Assembly: GCA_022457155.1 (NCBI GenBank) | Contig: JAJGOT010000056.1 | Location: 1,444,501-1,508,500, forward strand | Origin: Cladopsammia gracilis | Taxonomy: Eukaryota > Cnidaria > Anthozoa > Scleractinia > Dendrophylliidae | Reading direction: 5' to 3' | Length of the DNA stretch: 64,000 bases | Shown here: positions 48,380 through 58,857 of the stretch, piece after piece | Layout of the letters: each line of letters starts with the position of its first letter | Numbering within the stretch: position 1 is the first letter of the stretch | Notes under the pieces: model-generated | The model's input: the letters and a program-made list of their open reading frames with translations, nothing else | Told to the model about the DNA's origin: nothing | The model's database searches: none | Program-made: the position numbers and the translations under genes

Positions 48380-51300
48380 ATGGCGCGGATGTATTTATCC
48401 GGAATGCGAATGGTCGCGATAGGATGGTAAGTGAATGTATTTAACTTAAGACTACAATCTACTAAGAAATCTAGACCCCCGAAAAGGGTGGTTTTATTCA
48501 CGTAGTGCGATGAAACACTCCTCAATGCACTGTCAATAGTACCTCAATTCAATAGTGTCAGACGATGCTCGAAAATTTGCGGGATCTTTCTGCAGGTAAC
48601 GGATCGAGCACGCTGTATTTCTTTTATTTGCGAGGTGTTGTATTTAGCTTGTTTTCTGCCTTTTTGTTTTGCTTTACGTCATTCGTGTTCTGTTACCCAA
48701 AGGAGGAACCAACAAGATCCGAAAGATAGCCAGCGAAAGTGACGTCAGAGACTCAAAAATTCCTCTCTTCTGAGAAATGAATCAAAATGGCAAACGCACG
48801 TGCAAAGGCATTGTTTTCACTTGTTAAACCTATTGTTTTGTGCTGTTGTCATCATGAGTGATGGCGAGAGGGGAAATTTTGAATTTCTGATGTCACTTTT
48901 TCTGGCTATCATTTCGAACTTCCCATGCAAATTTAATGGCAGCTGTGCAAATGCAAAACAAAAAAATTTCCCTTGATCAGATTGAAAAATGGTTTGGACA
49001 GGTTACTAATTTCATTATTTTGTTTCGAAAAATGCACAAAAATGAAATTAAAAAAATTAATTTGATCAAACTGGCACTTTAAGCCGAATGCACACAAACA
49101 AATTTTCTTTGAAAAATGAGTTGCCCATGTACATATGGATGAACAAGTTCTCTTTAACAGGTTTTCATATCTATGCAGTCCAGCAAGGCCTTTGGGACAG
49201 CAGAGCATCATGCCCCCTAAAAGAAAAAGCTGGAAAGCTATATAGCGAAATTGAAAAAAATTCAATTGAAACGTTTTGAAGTGCACATGAAGTGAAATTT
49301 CACAACCTTTTTTTTTTCAGTAATCTGAAATACAAATGTAGGTGTTTTAAGAATTGTTTTTATGGGTAAATAAGTCACTTGAAGTGGCGGGAACATATTT
49401 TAACAAGCGACTCAAGTTGGGTACATTAGACAAGGACCTGGGTTTTACTTACATTATTGTTTTACAGTGGACTTTTGGCAACTTGTGGAAGGATTCTTTC
49501 GATTAAATATGTTTGAAAGCGATGCAAGTTTTAGTTTTTGCCCCGGGTTCGTCCCCTTCTTCACCAGGTTTTGTTGTGATCGAACACACGAATGACATCA
49601 CAACCATATTGTGTGTACCTTTTTGGCTGCGCTCAAAATGTTGCAAATTTCAGGCCCTGGTGGGAGTTTTCAAACTGCTAAAAATAGTGGATCCTCTTCA
49701 CACAAAAGAGGAAATGACTGAAAATGAAATAAAGGTGATACAAACAACATAAAACCCTAAAACAAAACAGTATAAATGACTCATTTTTGTAATAATATTA
49801 AGGGTCACTTAATTGAAGTTTGTGGGCTGGCACTCACAAATATTTTGGCCATCTTCCGGTTAAGTAATGATCCGCATAAGAAGGATAGTGCTGAACGGCA
49901 ATGCACGATGGAATGTCAACTTTTTTCATTGTTACAACTAGTGATCCGATTGGCCTAGACCGAAAAACTGCTAAAAAGTTAAGGTTCAAGGTGCATTTTG
50001 TCTAATTTTTTAAGGTTTCCAGTAATTTGAGACCCAATCGCACAACATGCAAGTTTTAAAAGATATTGTATTTGGGGAACTTCATCAAAGAAGCAAAATT
50101 ATTAGCTATTGTCTTCTGCTTTTCTGATTGGTTAAGCACGAACATTTCCTAAAATTTAATTGACGCAAATGGATTTTCTTTATTTTTATACTGAAATATA
50201 ATTATGAACCATCAACCCCTCCTCTATTCTTGAAACCAAAGATATTCTATGTGGGAAAGAGCCAATGCCGCAGAACAATGAAGTTTACTATTGTTCTTAT
50301 GTGATTCCAGGAGTCTATTTCAGATGCACCACATGGTACATTTGGTTCCCGGGGGGGGGGGGGGGGGAGGGGTACTCTGCAAATTTTATACTTAGCCTAT
50401 ACTAGACCATTTTAGCTGCAATTTGCAACCCTATACCCTATCCCAGACTAAACTGCCTAAAAATCATACCCTTCACAGTGGCACATACCTACATAGCTCA
50501 TATATGGGAGTACCCTTCCCCCCTGGATTTGGTACAAACACCGTACAAAGGAAGCGATTACAAATACAAACAAGAGGCTGCAAGCAGCCTATACTCATGC
50601 CCATGCGTAAGAAAGTTTTATGATATATTTTAAACATGATGAGAAGATGTCCGACATGGAGAAGAGTTACTCCTTTCATTCAGTCATCGTTCCTGCAAAC
50701 CACGTTGTTTACTATGGAATGTTTTTTAAAAGAAGGCTGTACCACAATGAAGCCAGTGATTCTTCTGAATGTTATATATACCTAACGTGAACATTGGTAA
50801 TGTTAGTAGGGTTGTACAAGGTGCTTTCGTGACACTTCAGTAACGCTGTTTTACCGGAAGTGAAAGTATCCGGAAGTCACAGAACAGGAAGTGTAAATGA
50901 CAAAGCTATGAACCGGAAGTGCCAATTTAAAATATGCGTGCATAAATTTGCATGCAAAATCGTGACACAAAAAGTAAAAATAATAATAATAAAAAAAAGA
51001 AAAACGGAACCCATTTTATAACTCATGCCGCTACGCGCATGAGTAAAAAGCTTGTCACATGTAATGTGATGCATTTGAATAGACTTGCGGTATCAGCATC
51101 ATTTACTTTGAAGGCCAAAATAAAATTTGTGGATGTTGCAGTTTACTGAAAAGAGTGTAGTAATATACAATCCCCATGGCCAGTATTTCCATGGACTCAG
51201 CCATGAGTTGGTCCCCACTCAAGATCACACCGTGTGAAGTAAAATTGTTTAAAAAGCAAGGCTCCTTTTGAGCCAACTCCTGAATACAAAAGGCTCTATT

Positions 51301-51673
51301 AAATAAAAGATTCTGCCAACTTTCAGAGGCTACAAACTCCTAGACGCGTTTTGCTTGACCAACCGCCAGCCTTGAACCACCAAACCACAGATTGAGAGTC
51401 CGAAGCAGTAACCACTAAACCATTGCATCTCAAACACTGACCTATTGAACGTTTTTGTACATTAGCTTTGTGAGGATGTATTTAAATCTGACTTCTATTA
51501 ATTGTCTTGTTTTTCATTTCTCCTTCAATTAAAGGGTTGTGGTGATCACCAGTGGAATATCATCATTCATATTTGTCAAGAGGTACATCGACAAAAAGAG
51601 ACTTGAACTGATTAAAGCAAAAGGACGAGAAAGATTGCTTGAAGCACAAAGAGACTCCAACAGCAAGACCTGA
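48380..51673 (+). CDS. Small single-pass membrane protein, 61 aa, 2 exons (unidentified)
   Basis: Exon 1 (48380-48426) starts GCAGAATGG and ends at a GTAAGT donor in phase 2. Exon 2 (51535-51673) follows a pyrimidine-rich tract ending AAAG and ends in TGA; the phases match. The joined protein starts MARMYLSGMRMVAIGW, has one hydrophobic segment (about 12-30: VAIGWVVVITSGISSFIFV) and then a basic helical tail, KRYIDKKRLELIKAKGRERL and on to QRDSNSKT. The form is like small mitochondrial inner-membrane or assembly proteins, but I cannot name a family. An upstream AAGATGGCGG at 48341 gives a four-codon upstream frame. The 3.1-kb intron holds a TATA-repeat copy (50560-51045) and a SINE piece. Exon 2 is more convincing than exon 1. 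Confidence 0.5.
50560..51045 (-). mobile_element. Inverted copy of the 400-bp TATA-containing repeat
   Basis: Reverse complement of the 62281-64000 unit: it starts gctgcaagcagcctatactc, contains the small frame MKGVTLLHVGHLLIMFKIYH (start at 50679, minus strand), cttatatatacc-type TATA wording near 50775, and ends actcatgccgctacgcgcatgagt. Confidence 0.85.
51350..51435 (-). mobile_element. tRNA-derived SINE head fragment
   Basis: On the minus strand an A box TGGTTTAGTGG and a B-box-like GGTTCAAGGCT are separated by tRNA-like spacing. There is no SINE body and no full cloverleaf. Confidence 0.6.
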
Positions 51674-51856
51674 ATAGTTTGAGAATTCTATTGTACCAAA
51701 AAAAGAAGCAAGTATAACCTGCAGCCATGCTGAGCGAAAAGAATGCCTCCACAAAAATGAAAATCTATCTAACTACATTTTTGGAACATTAATGAAAATT
51801 TTAAATTTAAAGTTGCTCAATGTGTCCAACACGTAAATTGTTGCATGAAATGTGTT

Positions 51857-52035
51857 GTTCCAGAAAAAATCCATACTCACCCCATGGAAGGTCATTGGAA
51901 ATTCCTAGGGGGAGGGGGATCTTAAAAGCCAACATTTTAGAAGCAAAGTATGAAGCTAAACTGGAATTTCCTGGGGGGATGGGGGGTGCTAAACAAAAAA
52001 CCTTCCGTGGGGGGAGTATGGATATTTTCTGGAAC
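51857..52035. mobile_element. MITE with GTTCCAGAAAA ends
   Basis: The left end GTTCCAGAAAAAATCCATAC and right end GTATGGATATTTTCTGGAAC are inverted repeats of about 35 bp. The interior contains two diverged copies of ggaaattcct(a/g)gggg. Confidence 0.85.
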
Positions 52036-52258
52036 TGCACAATAACTCTTAAAGTGGAAAATGGAATAGAATGGGGGATGCATTGCTTGCAACTCAGCAC
52101 CATGTATACTTACCCTGAATCCCAGTTTCTTTAGTGTAAAGTTGTTATCCACTAGTTCAGGGTTCAAATGCTAATAACATAAGTAAAGTAAAAAGTCGTC
52201 TTGTAATCTTAAGTACAAATAGAGGCAAGGTGGAAGATATAAGAACGGTAGAAAACAA

Positions 52259-52422
52259 ATATACAGCTATTTCAATTAACGTTGTCGGATAAAAGCTTAA
52301 AGCCAAGACTGCAAGGTAGTATGGGTTAGTGTTAATAGCCATTGCATAAAAATCCCATACTACCTTGCGGTCTTAGCTTTTCGCCTTTTTCATCCGACAA
52401 CGTTAATTGAAATAGCTGTATA
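52259..52422. mobile_element. Long hairpin element
   Basis: The arm tatacagctatttcaattaa (continuing through cgttgtcggat and on to ggtagtatggg) is nearly fully complementary to 52352-52422. Arms are about 67-70 bp and the loop about 27 bp. Confidence 0.9.
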
Positions 52423-53063
52423 CCCTTTTGGCTCAGTGTCTTGCCACTTCGACTTTCCTGACCTCCTTGAGTAACTAAGAAAACTTGGGGAAAGAAAAGC
52501 TGAGAGAGTAAAATTTTGACAAGGACAAGTGATGCGCTGTATATATTTTATTCAGCTTTATGCAGTTTTGGTACCACTAAGGTGGTCAAAAAGGCCCACT
52601 TTGCCAATCAACTAATCAAGAGCAAGCATTTATTCCCTATTCAGTGGCAGATTTAGGCAGATTTCTCCGAGAAAGGAGTTTTTTCACTGGTTTTGCTCAT
52701 CCGACTTATTCACCGCTACAACGTTGTGTCAACGTAAACGTAAATGTATCATGTACAGTGCGTTTTCGAACAGACTTCCCTTATGTAGGCTATGGTTTGC
52801 GACGTACTTACGCAGACATACATTGTAAGAGTTATATATTTTGACTGCGAATAAAGTAGCTGGTCGGCTCCCTCCAATTGTCTCTAGTATTTACATGGGA
52901 AATGTTTTCCATTCGGCTGAATGCAGCGATAGAATAGAACTAAAATAACAAGACAGGAGAGGATATAAGATATTTCTCGCCTTTTTGGAAAGCTGGAGGA
53001 ACATCACATTACTGCAAGCCCCATACGATATCGTTTTTTGTACTGGAAAAGATATTTAGGACA

Positions 53064-53357
53064 TTAATCTGTGGATAAAAAATTGTCCCAATCCTCTGCT
53101 GTCAGCTTCGCGTATTTCTTGGCGAATCCCAAACGGGCTTTCCTTTGCTTTTCGCTCAATAGATGTATTTTCTTCCATCCTTTCCTAGTCATGTATCTCC
53201 ACACCGTTATGCTCGAAACTTCGATATTTTCTGCTGAAGATTCTTGGCAATCTTCCTTGTTGAATTGTTCCGTTCGTACTTCGCTTTCTCGATTGATTTT
53301 CGAGCACAATTGGTCAAAACAGACGGTCGTCCGCTTCTTGGTTTGTCTTCGAAGCAC
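53064..53357 (-). pseudogene. Tc1/mariner-like transposase fragment
   Basis: The open minus-strand frame has the HTH-to-catalytic transition of Tc1-type transposases: VSSITVWRYMTRKGWKKI followed by LLSEKQRKARLGFAKKYAKL, then LTAEDWDNFLSTD and a stop where the first catalytic Asp block would continue. Only about 98 codons survive. Confidence 0.65.
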
Positions 53358-53539
53358 TCTCTTTTTCGATATTCTTACAAGGCATGACTCAAAAAAACTT
53401 TCGCATGGCTCAAATGTGACTTGGCACAGAGAAATGTGTGTCTACATGTATAATTATAATAATTTATTATTCTCAACACAGCTTAAGTGAAGGTAAACAA
53501 TGACTCCAGTTTGCCTGTAACAGTTGTTGATGTACCTAC

Positions 53540-53883
53540 CTGTAAATATCGTTGTAAATTATGACATTGTTTTTCACTGGTATACAAGAAAAAGAAGGAA
53601 TGTATCTGGAGAAGCGATCTATCGCACAAACATGAACTACACCATAAGCTGCAAGCTTTTCATTTTGGTCCATGTGTAGTTTATGCCCATGATATTAGCT
53701 GATATTCGGCAGTACATGGTTGGGGATTGAGTTGGCGTTCAGTTCCTCTTTGGCGATGGTGGTGGTAATAGGAGGCAACACGCTGCAGAGATTTTCCCAC
53801 CATCGTTCAGATGTAAATCTTCTGTCGACTTTCTGATCTATTAAGTATCCTTTCGTCAATTTCCGTCCATATACAGGACCCAC
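53540..53883 (-). pseudogene. Decayed DDE/integrase-like transposon gene, one exon
   Basis: The minus-strand frame GPVYGRKLTKGYLIDQKVDR is followed after damage (frameshift and an in-frame TAA at about 53696) by GHKLHMDQNEKLAAYGVVHV, CAIDRFSRYIPSFS and KNNVIIYNDIYR. HMDQNEKL with the downstream IDRFSR resembles the catalytic core of integrase-like proteins abundant in cnidarian genomes. A TTTTAG acceptor (53884-53885) and a GTAGGT donor (53539) suggest it once had introns. Confidence 0.55.
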
Positions 53884-54764
53884 CTAAAATGATGATTGTA
53901 CATAACTTTAATACGGACATCATGTTAGTAATGCTGTGATGTAAGTAATGTATTGTTTCAAATAAAGTTGTTCATTATGAAAGAAAAAAAAAAGAGGGAC
54001 GGACCGAAGTGTCTGTCACAGTATGCAGGTGTCCATATTACAGAAGCAGAGTTGATGTAAATTGTGGTCTCCCCGGGATCAACTGAACTGTCCAAGAGGT
54101 GTCCATAAGGAAAGGTTTGACTGTAGTTACTTTTTTTTTTACCAAAAATTAACACTAACTTAGGGTTTGGTCCTGATGGAAGTTTAGGGTTAGCCAGGTC
54201 ACGTGATAGGCAATAGTATCAAACTCGATCGCCCTAGATGAACTGACCCTCAACTACTAACTGTCACTAGCTGTTCTAACTCCACCTCTTGTCTAGTTTT
54301 GAAAATCACCACCCCTTCAAGTTGGCCTTCGTACAACTTTCACCTTTGCACTAAATATTCGCCAGCAACTAGTACCCTCCCCCCAGATCTTGATGGCTAT
54401 GCTTGTTTTCAAATAAAATAGTGATGATATGTTGCTAGTCTTAAGGGTTTTTTTGTTTGAGTGGTTTAAGAATCAAAACTATCAACAGTAAGAAAAAAAT
54501 ATTTTTTTGCTTAAGGAGGTTCGACTGTATTTTTAAAATGGATGAACAAGAGGCAGAGTCGAGGCCTTGTCATATTGTCTTTTTCTTTCTCAGATTTGGT
54601 TCTGTGCATTAAAATGTAGTTAGTGGCTCTTCCCGCATAAAAAGTTACTAATTGTCAGACAAAATATGAAATGTATTAGAACGATAACGCAGGCCTGTTG
54701 TGATGGCTACTACTTTCCGGGTGGAGAATAGTGGCATTTACTCTTTTCAACAAAGGTTTTCCGT

Positions 54765-54990
54765 GAATTCAAATTTCGTTTCCGAGGAAATCAGAAAACG
54801 AAAATGGAAAATTGAAACTCGAAATTCGTTTTCCGAGGAAATCGGAAAACGAAACTCGAAATTCGTTTTCCCAGGAAATCGGATAACGAAAATGTTAAAT
54901 TGAAACTCGAAATGCGTTTTTCGAGGAAATCGGAAAAACGAAAATTGAAAGTCATTGATTCGAATTTCGTTTTTCGAAATTCGCCGGAAA
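54765..54990. repeat. Tandem self-complementary repeat
   Basis: Repeats of cgttttccgaggaaatcggaaaacg with gaaactcgaaatt linkers; gaggaaatc occurs at 54784, 54835, 54873 and 54923. Each unit can fold on itself, so the array is palindromic at several scales. Confidence 0.9.
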
Positions 54991-55129
54991 ACGGTTGGCA
55001 CTCGGGTACACGCATTATTATTCCCTGCCGTCAATCATAATTAAGACGAAAGCTAACGGACCATGTAAAAAAAGAAACAAACAAAATGGATCGAAATCTA
55101 CCAATCATAATGCACGGACGTGACCTTTT

Positions 55130-55560
55130 GAACTCATGGTTGTTTACCATTTACAAGGGAAAACCGGTTGGTCCACGATTTGTGTAAATGGTAAGCAGAA
55201 CTCCAGAAAGGGAAATTCCGTTTGAGATTGGCGTGTACTATTTACCATTTGGTTGCGACTTAAATGGATACTCCAAAATCAGGTTTCTGAGCCCGCGAGA
55301 ATGAGAACCCTCCCACCAAACCAATGTTTTCACTGCAACCGCTGGTCCAAACCTGATTTTGGAGTATCCATTCTAGTCACAACCTTTACCATTTGGTGAG
55401 CATTAAATAACATCGGGTGAAACCTGATTTCTGCGCCCGCGAGAATGAGCAACCCCACAAACCAATTGTTTTCACTGCGACCGCTGGGCAGAAATCAGGT
55501 TTCACCCGATGTTAGACCGATGTTATCTAATGCCGACCTTACCATTTGAATAAATGTAAA
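55130..55560. mobile_element. Cluster of related fold-back elements
   Basis: Two hairpins share the loop-side words cccgcgagaatgag and gttttcactgc but have different arms: 55263-55372 (ATGGATACTCCAAAATCAGG and inverse) and 55405-55515 (AACATCGGGTGAAACCTGAT and inverse). Flanking tttaccatttaca / tgtaaatggtaa pairs enclose the group. Confidence 0.8.
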
Positions 55561-55641
55561 ATAACACGGCAAACTGATCCGTACGGCGGAGAAAAGATTG
55601 ACTCAAGAAAAATAAAGTAAAATAAAAGATATATATTTTGT

Positions 55642-55683
55642 GCCCGATATTTCGGTTTGAAACACAAACCTTCGACGGGGGCT
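55642..55683 (-). ncRNA. Hammerhead-like stem-loop (left arm)
   Basis: GCCCCCGTCGAAGGTTTG, loop TGTTT, CAAACCGAAATATCGGGC on the minus strand. An outer GCCC/GGGC helix and an inner GGTTTG/CAAACC helix surround GAAA. The first core strand reads CGTCGAA rather than CUGANGA. Confidence 0.35.
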
Positions 55684-56106
55684 AAAATAAAAATGAGTAT
55701 ATACGTTAATATCGTTACAATTTAAAAAGTTTAAAATATGGAACCAAGAAACATGATAGGTTACTACATTGACAGGTAAATAAAAAAGCGTCCTATGATA
55801 AACTGACAAATATAATAGTTGACTAAATAATGACAGGCGGTTTAGCTAAGATAACATAATTAGTGCAGTTCATCGCGTTTATTAATACGCGAAGGTTCTA
55901 GTGTTTTTGCTTTGTCGATGAGATGAGCTTCACGCGCCTTTCTGACAGAGTCTATTATATTTGTCAGTTTATCGTAGGACGCTTTTTTTATTTACCTGTC
56001 AACGTAGTAACCTATCATGTTTCTTGGTTCCATATTTTAAACTTTTTAAATTGTAACGATATTACTCATTTTCTCATATTACTCATTTTCGATATATACT
56101 CATTTT

Positions 56107-56272
56107 CAGGGACCGCGGAGGGGGAGGGGCTGGAAGAGCCGCGGCCCCACCACTTTTTTGCGCCCCGCCCCCACTTTTTGCGCTAAAAAGAAAAAAAATT
56201 AAAATTTTCAATATGAAAAAATTATTTTCAATTGTCAGCCCTCCCACTTTTCACCTTGCTCCGCGGTCCCTG
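56107..56272. mobile_element. MITE with perfect 14-bp ends and ATTTT duplication
   Basis: CAGGGACCGCGGAG at 56107 and CTCCGCGGTCCCTG ending 56272; flanks ATTTT at 56102-56106 and 56273-56277. The uninterrupted sister sequence at 55696-55715 has the target once, so the insertion and its 5-bp duplication are visible directly. Confidence 0.93.
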
Positions 56273-56284
56273 ATTTTTATTTTA

Positions 56285-56325
56285 GCCCCCGTCGAAGGTT
56301 TGTGTTTCAAACCGAAATATCGGGC
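56285..56325 (+). ncRNA. Hammerhead-like stem-loop (right arm)
   Basis: Plus-strand twin of the fold at 55642-55683, identical through GAAGGTTTGTGTTTCAAACC and GAAATATCGGGC. Confidence 0.35.
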
Positions 56326-56473
56326 ACATAATATATATCTTTTATTTTACTTTATTTTTCTTGAGTCAATCTTTTCTCCGCCGTACGGATCAGTTTGCAT
56401 GAACATCTTCTCCTCTTCTTCTTCTTCCTCTTCTTTTTCCACTTGTGCTGTTCTGGCAAATCCTGTCTTCTTT

Positions 56474-56511
56474 CCTTCACAATGTTTCGGCAATCCTGCC
56501 CTCTTCAGGTG
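56474..56511 (-). ncRNA. Hammerhead-like motif just 3' of the GIY-YIG frame
   Basis: Minus strand: CCTGAAGA (fits CUGANGA), GGGCAGGATTGCC hairpin, GAAAC, short AUU loop, GU, then G where the cleavage base should be A, C or U. It lies about 110 bp downstream of the stop of the 56619-57347 frame. Confidence 0.4.
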
Positions 56512-56618
56512 TCTTGTTGCGCGTTAGTTTTTCCGTCTAATGTCTATACGTTTGTCTTTGCTACACTTGTGGTAGCGGATTTTTTTCTTTTGTCAGTGAA
56601 CATCCTCCTAATCTCTCC

Positions 56619-57851
56619 TTAATCACGAAGTCCTCTCACTATCTCTACTCGGGGAACAGAGCCTTGTCTAAACTCAGCCTTTGAGTTCATTAGGGTATAC
56701 ATACCCAGACTACTGTTGATCCTGACCCCCTCGTTTATCTGCCTCGTTAACGGGTCTCGAAAGAACGCTATCGGTTCGTAGCTATACTCTGCTGTATCTC
56801 CATCATGGGCCTCCTGATCATGCTTGTAGAGTGGGTTAGTTTCCACCTTCTTCTGATGGCCTTTCTTATGTTCTGTGAGCCGACTGTACAGTGTCCTTCC
56901 TGTCTCACCATGGTACACCGCTTTCACCTGCCTATCTCTGCATGTTACACACCTGATGATATATCCAGCACTTCCTTGGGTTACCTTTATACAATTCTTC
57001 TTTTTCGATTTTCCACTCAAACATACTGGACAGTCGACTTTCCCACACTCGTTGGTCTCCGCCGGTGATTTCATACACAGTATGTTCTTTATTGGTGTTC
57101 CTCCTTGTTCTACGCCGGGTTTCACTCTGCCATTACTTTGTTCTGTAACGTCTGCTGCAATCTTCCTCCAAATAGTAGCTAGGCTGCTCTTTGGAGTAGC
57201 TGGACAAAAGATAGGGAACGTGTTGTAGACATCATCTCTCGTTTTTCCAGCGTACCACGTTTTCGTTTTCATTTCCTTTTCTGCTCTTCTCTCTTCACGC
57301 CTCCAGTTCTTCTCTCTGTGGAGGGGTCTCTCTCCGGCTTTGTCCATTTCTATTCTCCTGTCCTAGTGTCTGAGTGCTGACTGCAAGATGTTCAACCTGA
57401 ATCTGGCATTATATCCTGATAGCTTCATCCTGAGGCTAAACCTTGACAAGAGTTGGGCTTTCCTTTCCCACGGTACTTCTGGGCTAGTGTTTTCCAGAAT
57501 TTTGATGGCCATCTGGGTGATCGCTGATCTCTTGACGCGGTCCGGTATTGCACTCCTCTGCATTATCAATAGGTCCGATGCAATCGGTTTGCTGTAGTGC
57601 TCGTAGATCACTTGGTTGTTGTCAATCCAACAGCAGATGTTCAATATTGGTAGTTTTGCATTAGGATTCGCCCCTGGGCAGTCTCCTGTAAATTGCAAGA
57701 TTGGGCAGATGGAGTTCGCCATCTTAACGATCTCTTCCATTGATCTCACATCTTGTTGTGTTTGTTCATCCTTAGTCTTATCTTCATCGGCGTACGGGAA
57801 AAAGTTTGGCGGGGGGGCTGAACTTAATTTATAAAATATCAGCAAGACCAC
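56619..57851 (-). pseudogene. Penelope-like retroelement: reverse transcriptase C-terminus plus GIY-YIG nuclease, one in-frame stop
   Basis: Two minus-strand frames (57851-57363, 162 codons, and 57347-56619, 242 codons) are in the same frame, separated only by a TAG at 57365-57363. The first ends in the region after the reverse transcriptase active site (LPILNICCWIDNNQVIYEHY, SAIPDRVKRSAITQMAIKIL, FSLRMKLSGYNARFRLNILQ). The second has a basic linker, Cys pairs (CGKVDCPVC at 101-109, C133/C136), and a GIY-YIG domain from about 129: GYIIRC, then VYHGETGRTLYSRLTEH with its conserved Gly, Arg and His. Reverse transcriptase joined to GIY-YIG is the mark of Penelope-like elements. The polymerase core itself is missing upstream. 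Confidence 0.85.
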
Positions 57852-58024
57852 AGCGACAAACCGTTGAGTGGTGCCGGATCTCCCAGTTGTAGACCTGGAT
57901 CAGTACAATAATTTGATAATTACTTGTATAAAATCAGAAAACGGCAAACTGATCCTTACGGCAAGGCGATGAAGGAGTAAATAAAAGAATAAAACAAAAT
58001 TTATATATATATTAAAACGAATCT

Positions 58025-58064
58025 GCCCAATATATCGGTTTGAAAACAAACCTTCTTCAGGGGC
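58025..58064 (-). ncRNA. Hammerhead-like stem-loop (left arm of 1-kb inverted repeat)
   Basis: Minus strand: GCCC-CTGAAGA-A-GGTTTG-TTTT-CAAACC-GATA-TATTGGGC. It fits the CUGANGA strand but has GATA in place of GAAA. Confidence 0.4.
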
Positions 58065-58817
58065 TAACAGAAAAATGAAAAATGAAGTTAAAACTAAAAG
58101 TTCGTTACAAATAAGAGTTTGAAATAATGAAAATAAAAACAATAGATTATTATTGGTGCAGGAGACTAGGTGTCGTATGTCAATGAGTTTCGTCACGTCT
58201 ATTTATTCCTAGAGGAGATAACGTTTTCCCTTTGTGTATCAAATGAGCCTCTCTCGCCTTTCTCACTGCGTCACGATTGCTGCGTATGAGTTCAAGTGGA
58301 ATTAGAAAAAACATCATTGATTGAATGTCCAGCTTGATTGAAATGTAGGGAGACAGGAGTGGGATCGCTGAGTTGATGATGGTTTATGATGGAACGGCGG
58401 TGTTCTCCAAATCGTTCATTAAGTTGTCGTTTGGTCTCTTGTGGAGCGTGGAAGACAACTTAATGAACGATTTGGAGAACACCGCCGTTCCATCATAAAC
58501 CATCATCAACTCAATGATCCCACTCCTGTCTCCCTACATTTCAATCAAGCTGGACATTCAATCAATGATGTTTTTTCTAATTCCACTTGAACTCATACGC
58601 AGCAATCGTGACGCAGTGAGAAAGGCGAGAGAGGCTCATTTGATACACAAAGGGAAAACGTTATCTCCTCTAGGAATAAATAGACGTGACGAAACTCATT
58701 GACATACGACACCTAGTGTCCTGCACCAATAATAATCTATTGTTTTTATTTTCATTATTTCAAACTCTTATTTGTAACGAACTTTTAGTTTTAACTTCAT
58801 TTTTCATCTTTCTGTTA

Positions 58818-58857
58818 GCCCCTGAAGAAGGTTTGTTTTCAAACCGAAATATTGGGC
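58818..58857 (+). ncRNA. Hammerhead-like stem-loop, best match
   Basis: Plus strand: GCCC, CTGAAGA (matches CUGANGA exactly), helix GGTTTG-TTTT-CAAACC with one extra A, GAAA, TATT, GGGC. The outer GCCC/GGGC would be helix I. Helix III is almost absent, as is usual for the small hammerheads known from Penelope-like elements. Self-cleavage is untested. Confidence 0.45.

Larger units (their letters stand above)
55560..56395. mobile_element. Inverted pair of Penelope-like element ends
   Basis: The arm 55560-55820 (minus sense) and arm 55950-56395 (plus sense) are near-identical inverse copies of a non-coding end region: tgtcagtttatcgtaggacg, cctatcatgtttcttggttc, then the hammerhead-like stem-loop, then ttgagtcaatcttttctccg. 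At 55855-55962 the minus strand keeps the C-terminal tail of a GIY-YIG-type ORF (SVRKAREAHLIDKAKTLEPS, then INKRDELH and a stop). Confidence 0.8.

Noticed and set aside
48226..48525. 99-codon minus-strand frame
   Set aside because: No family similarity; it overlaps the first exon of the small membrane protein and CpG-rich promoter-like sequence.
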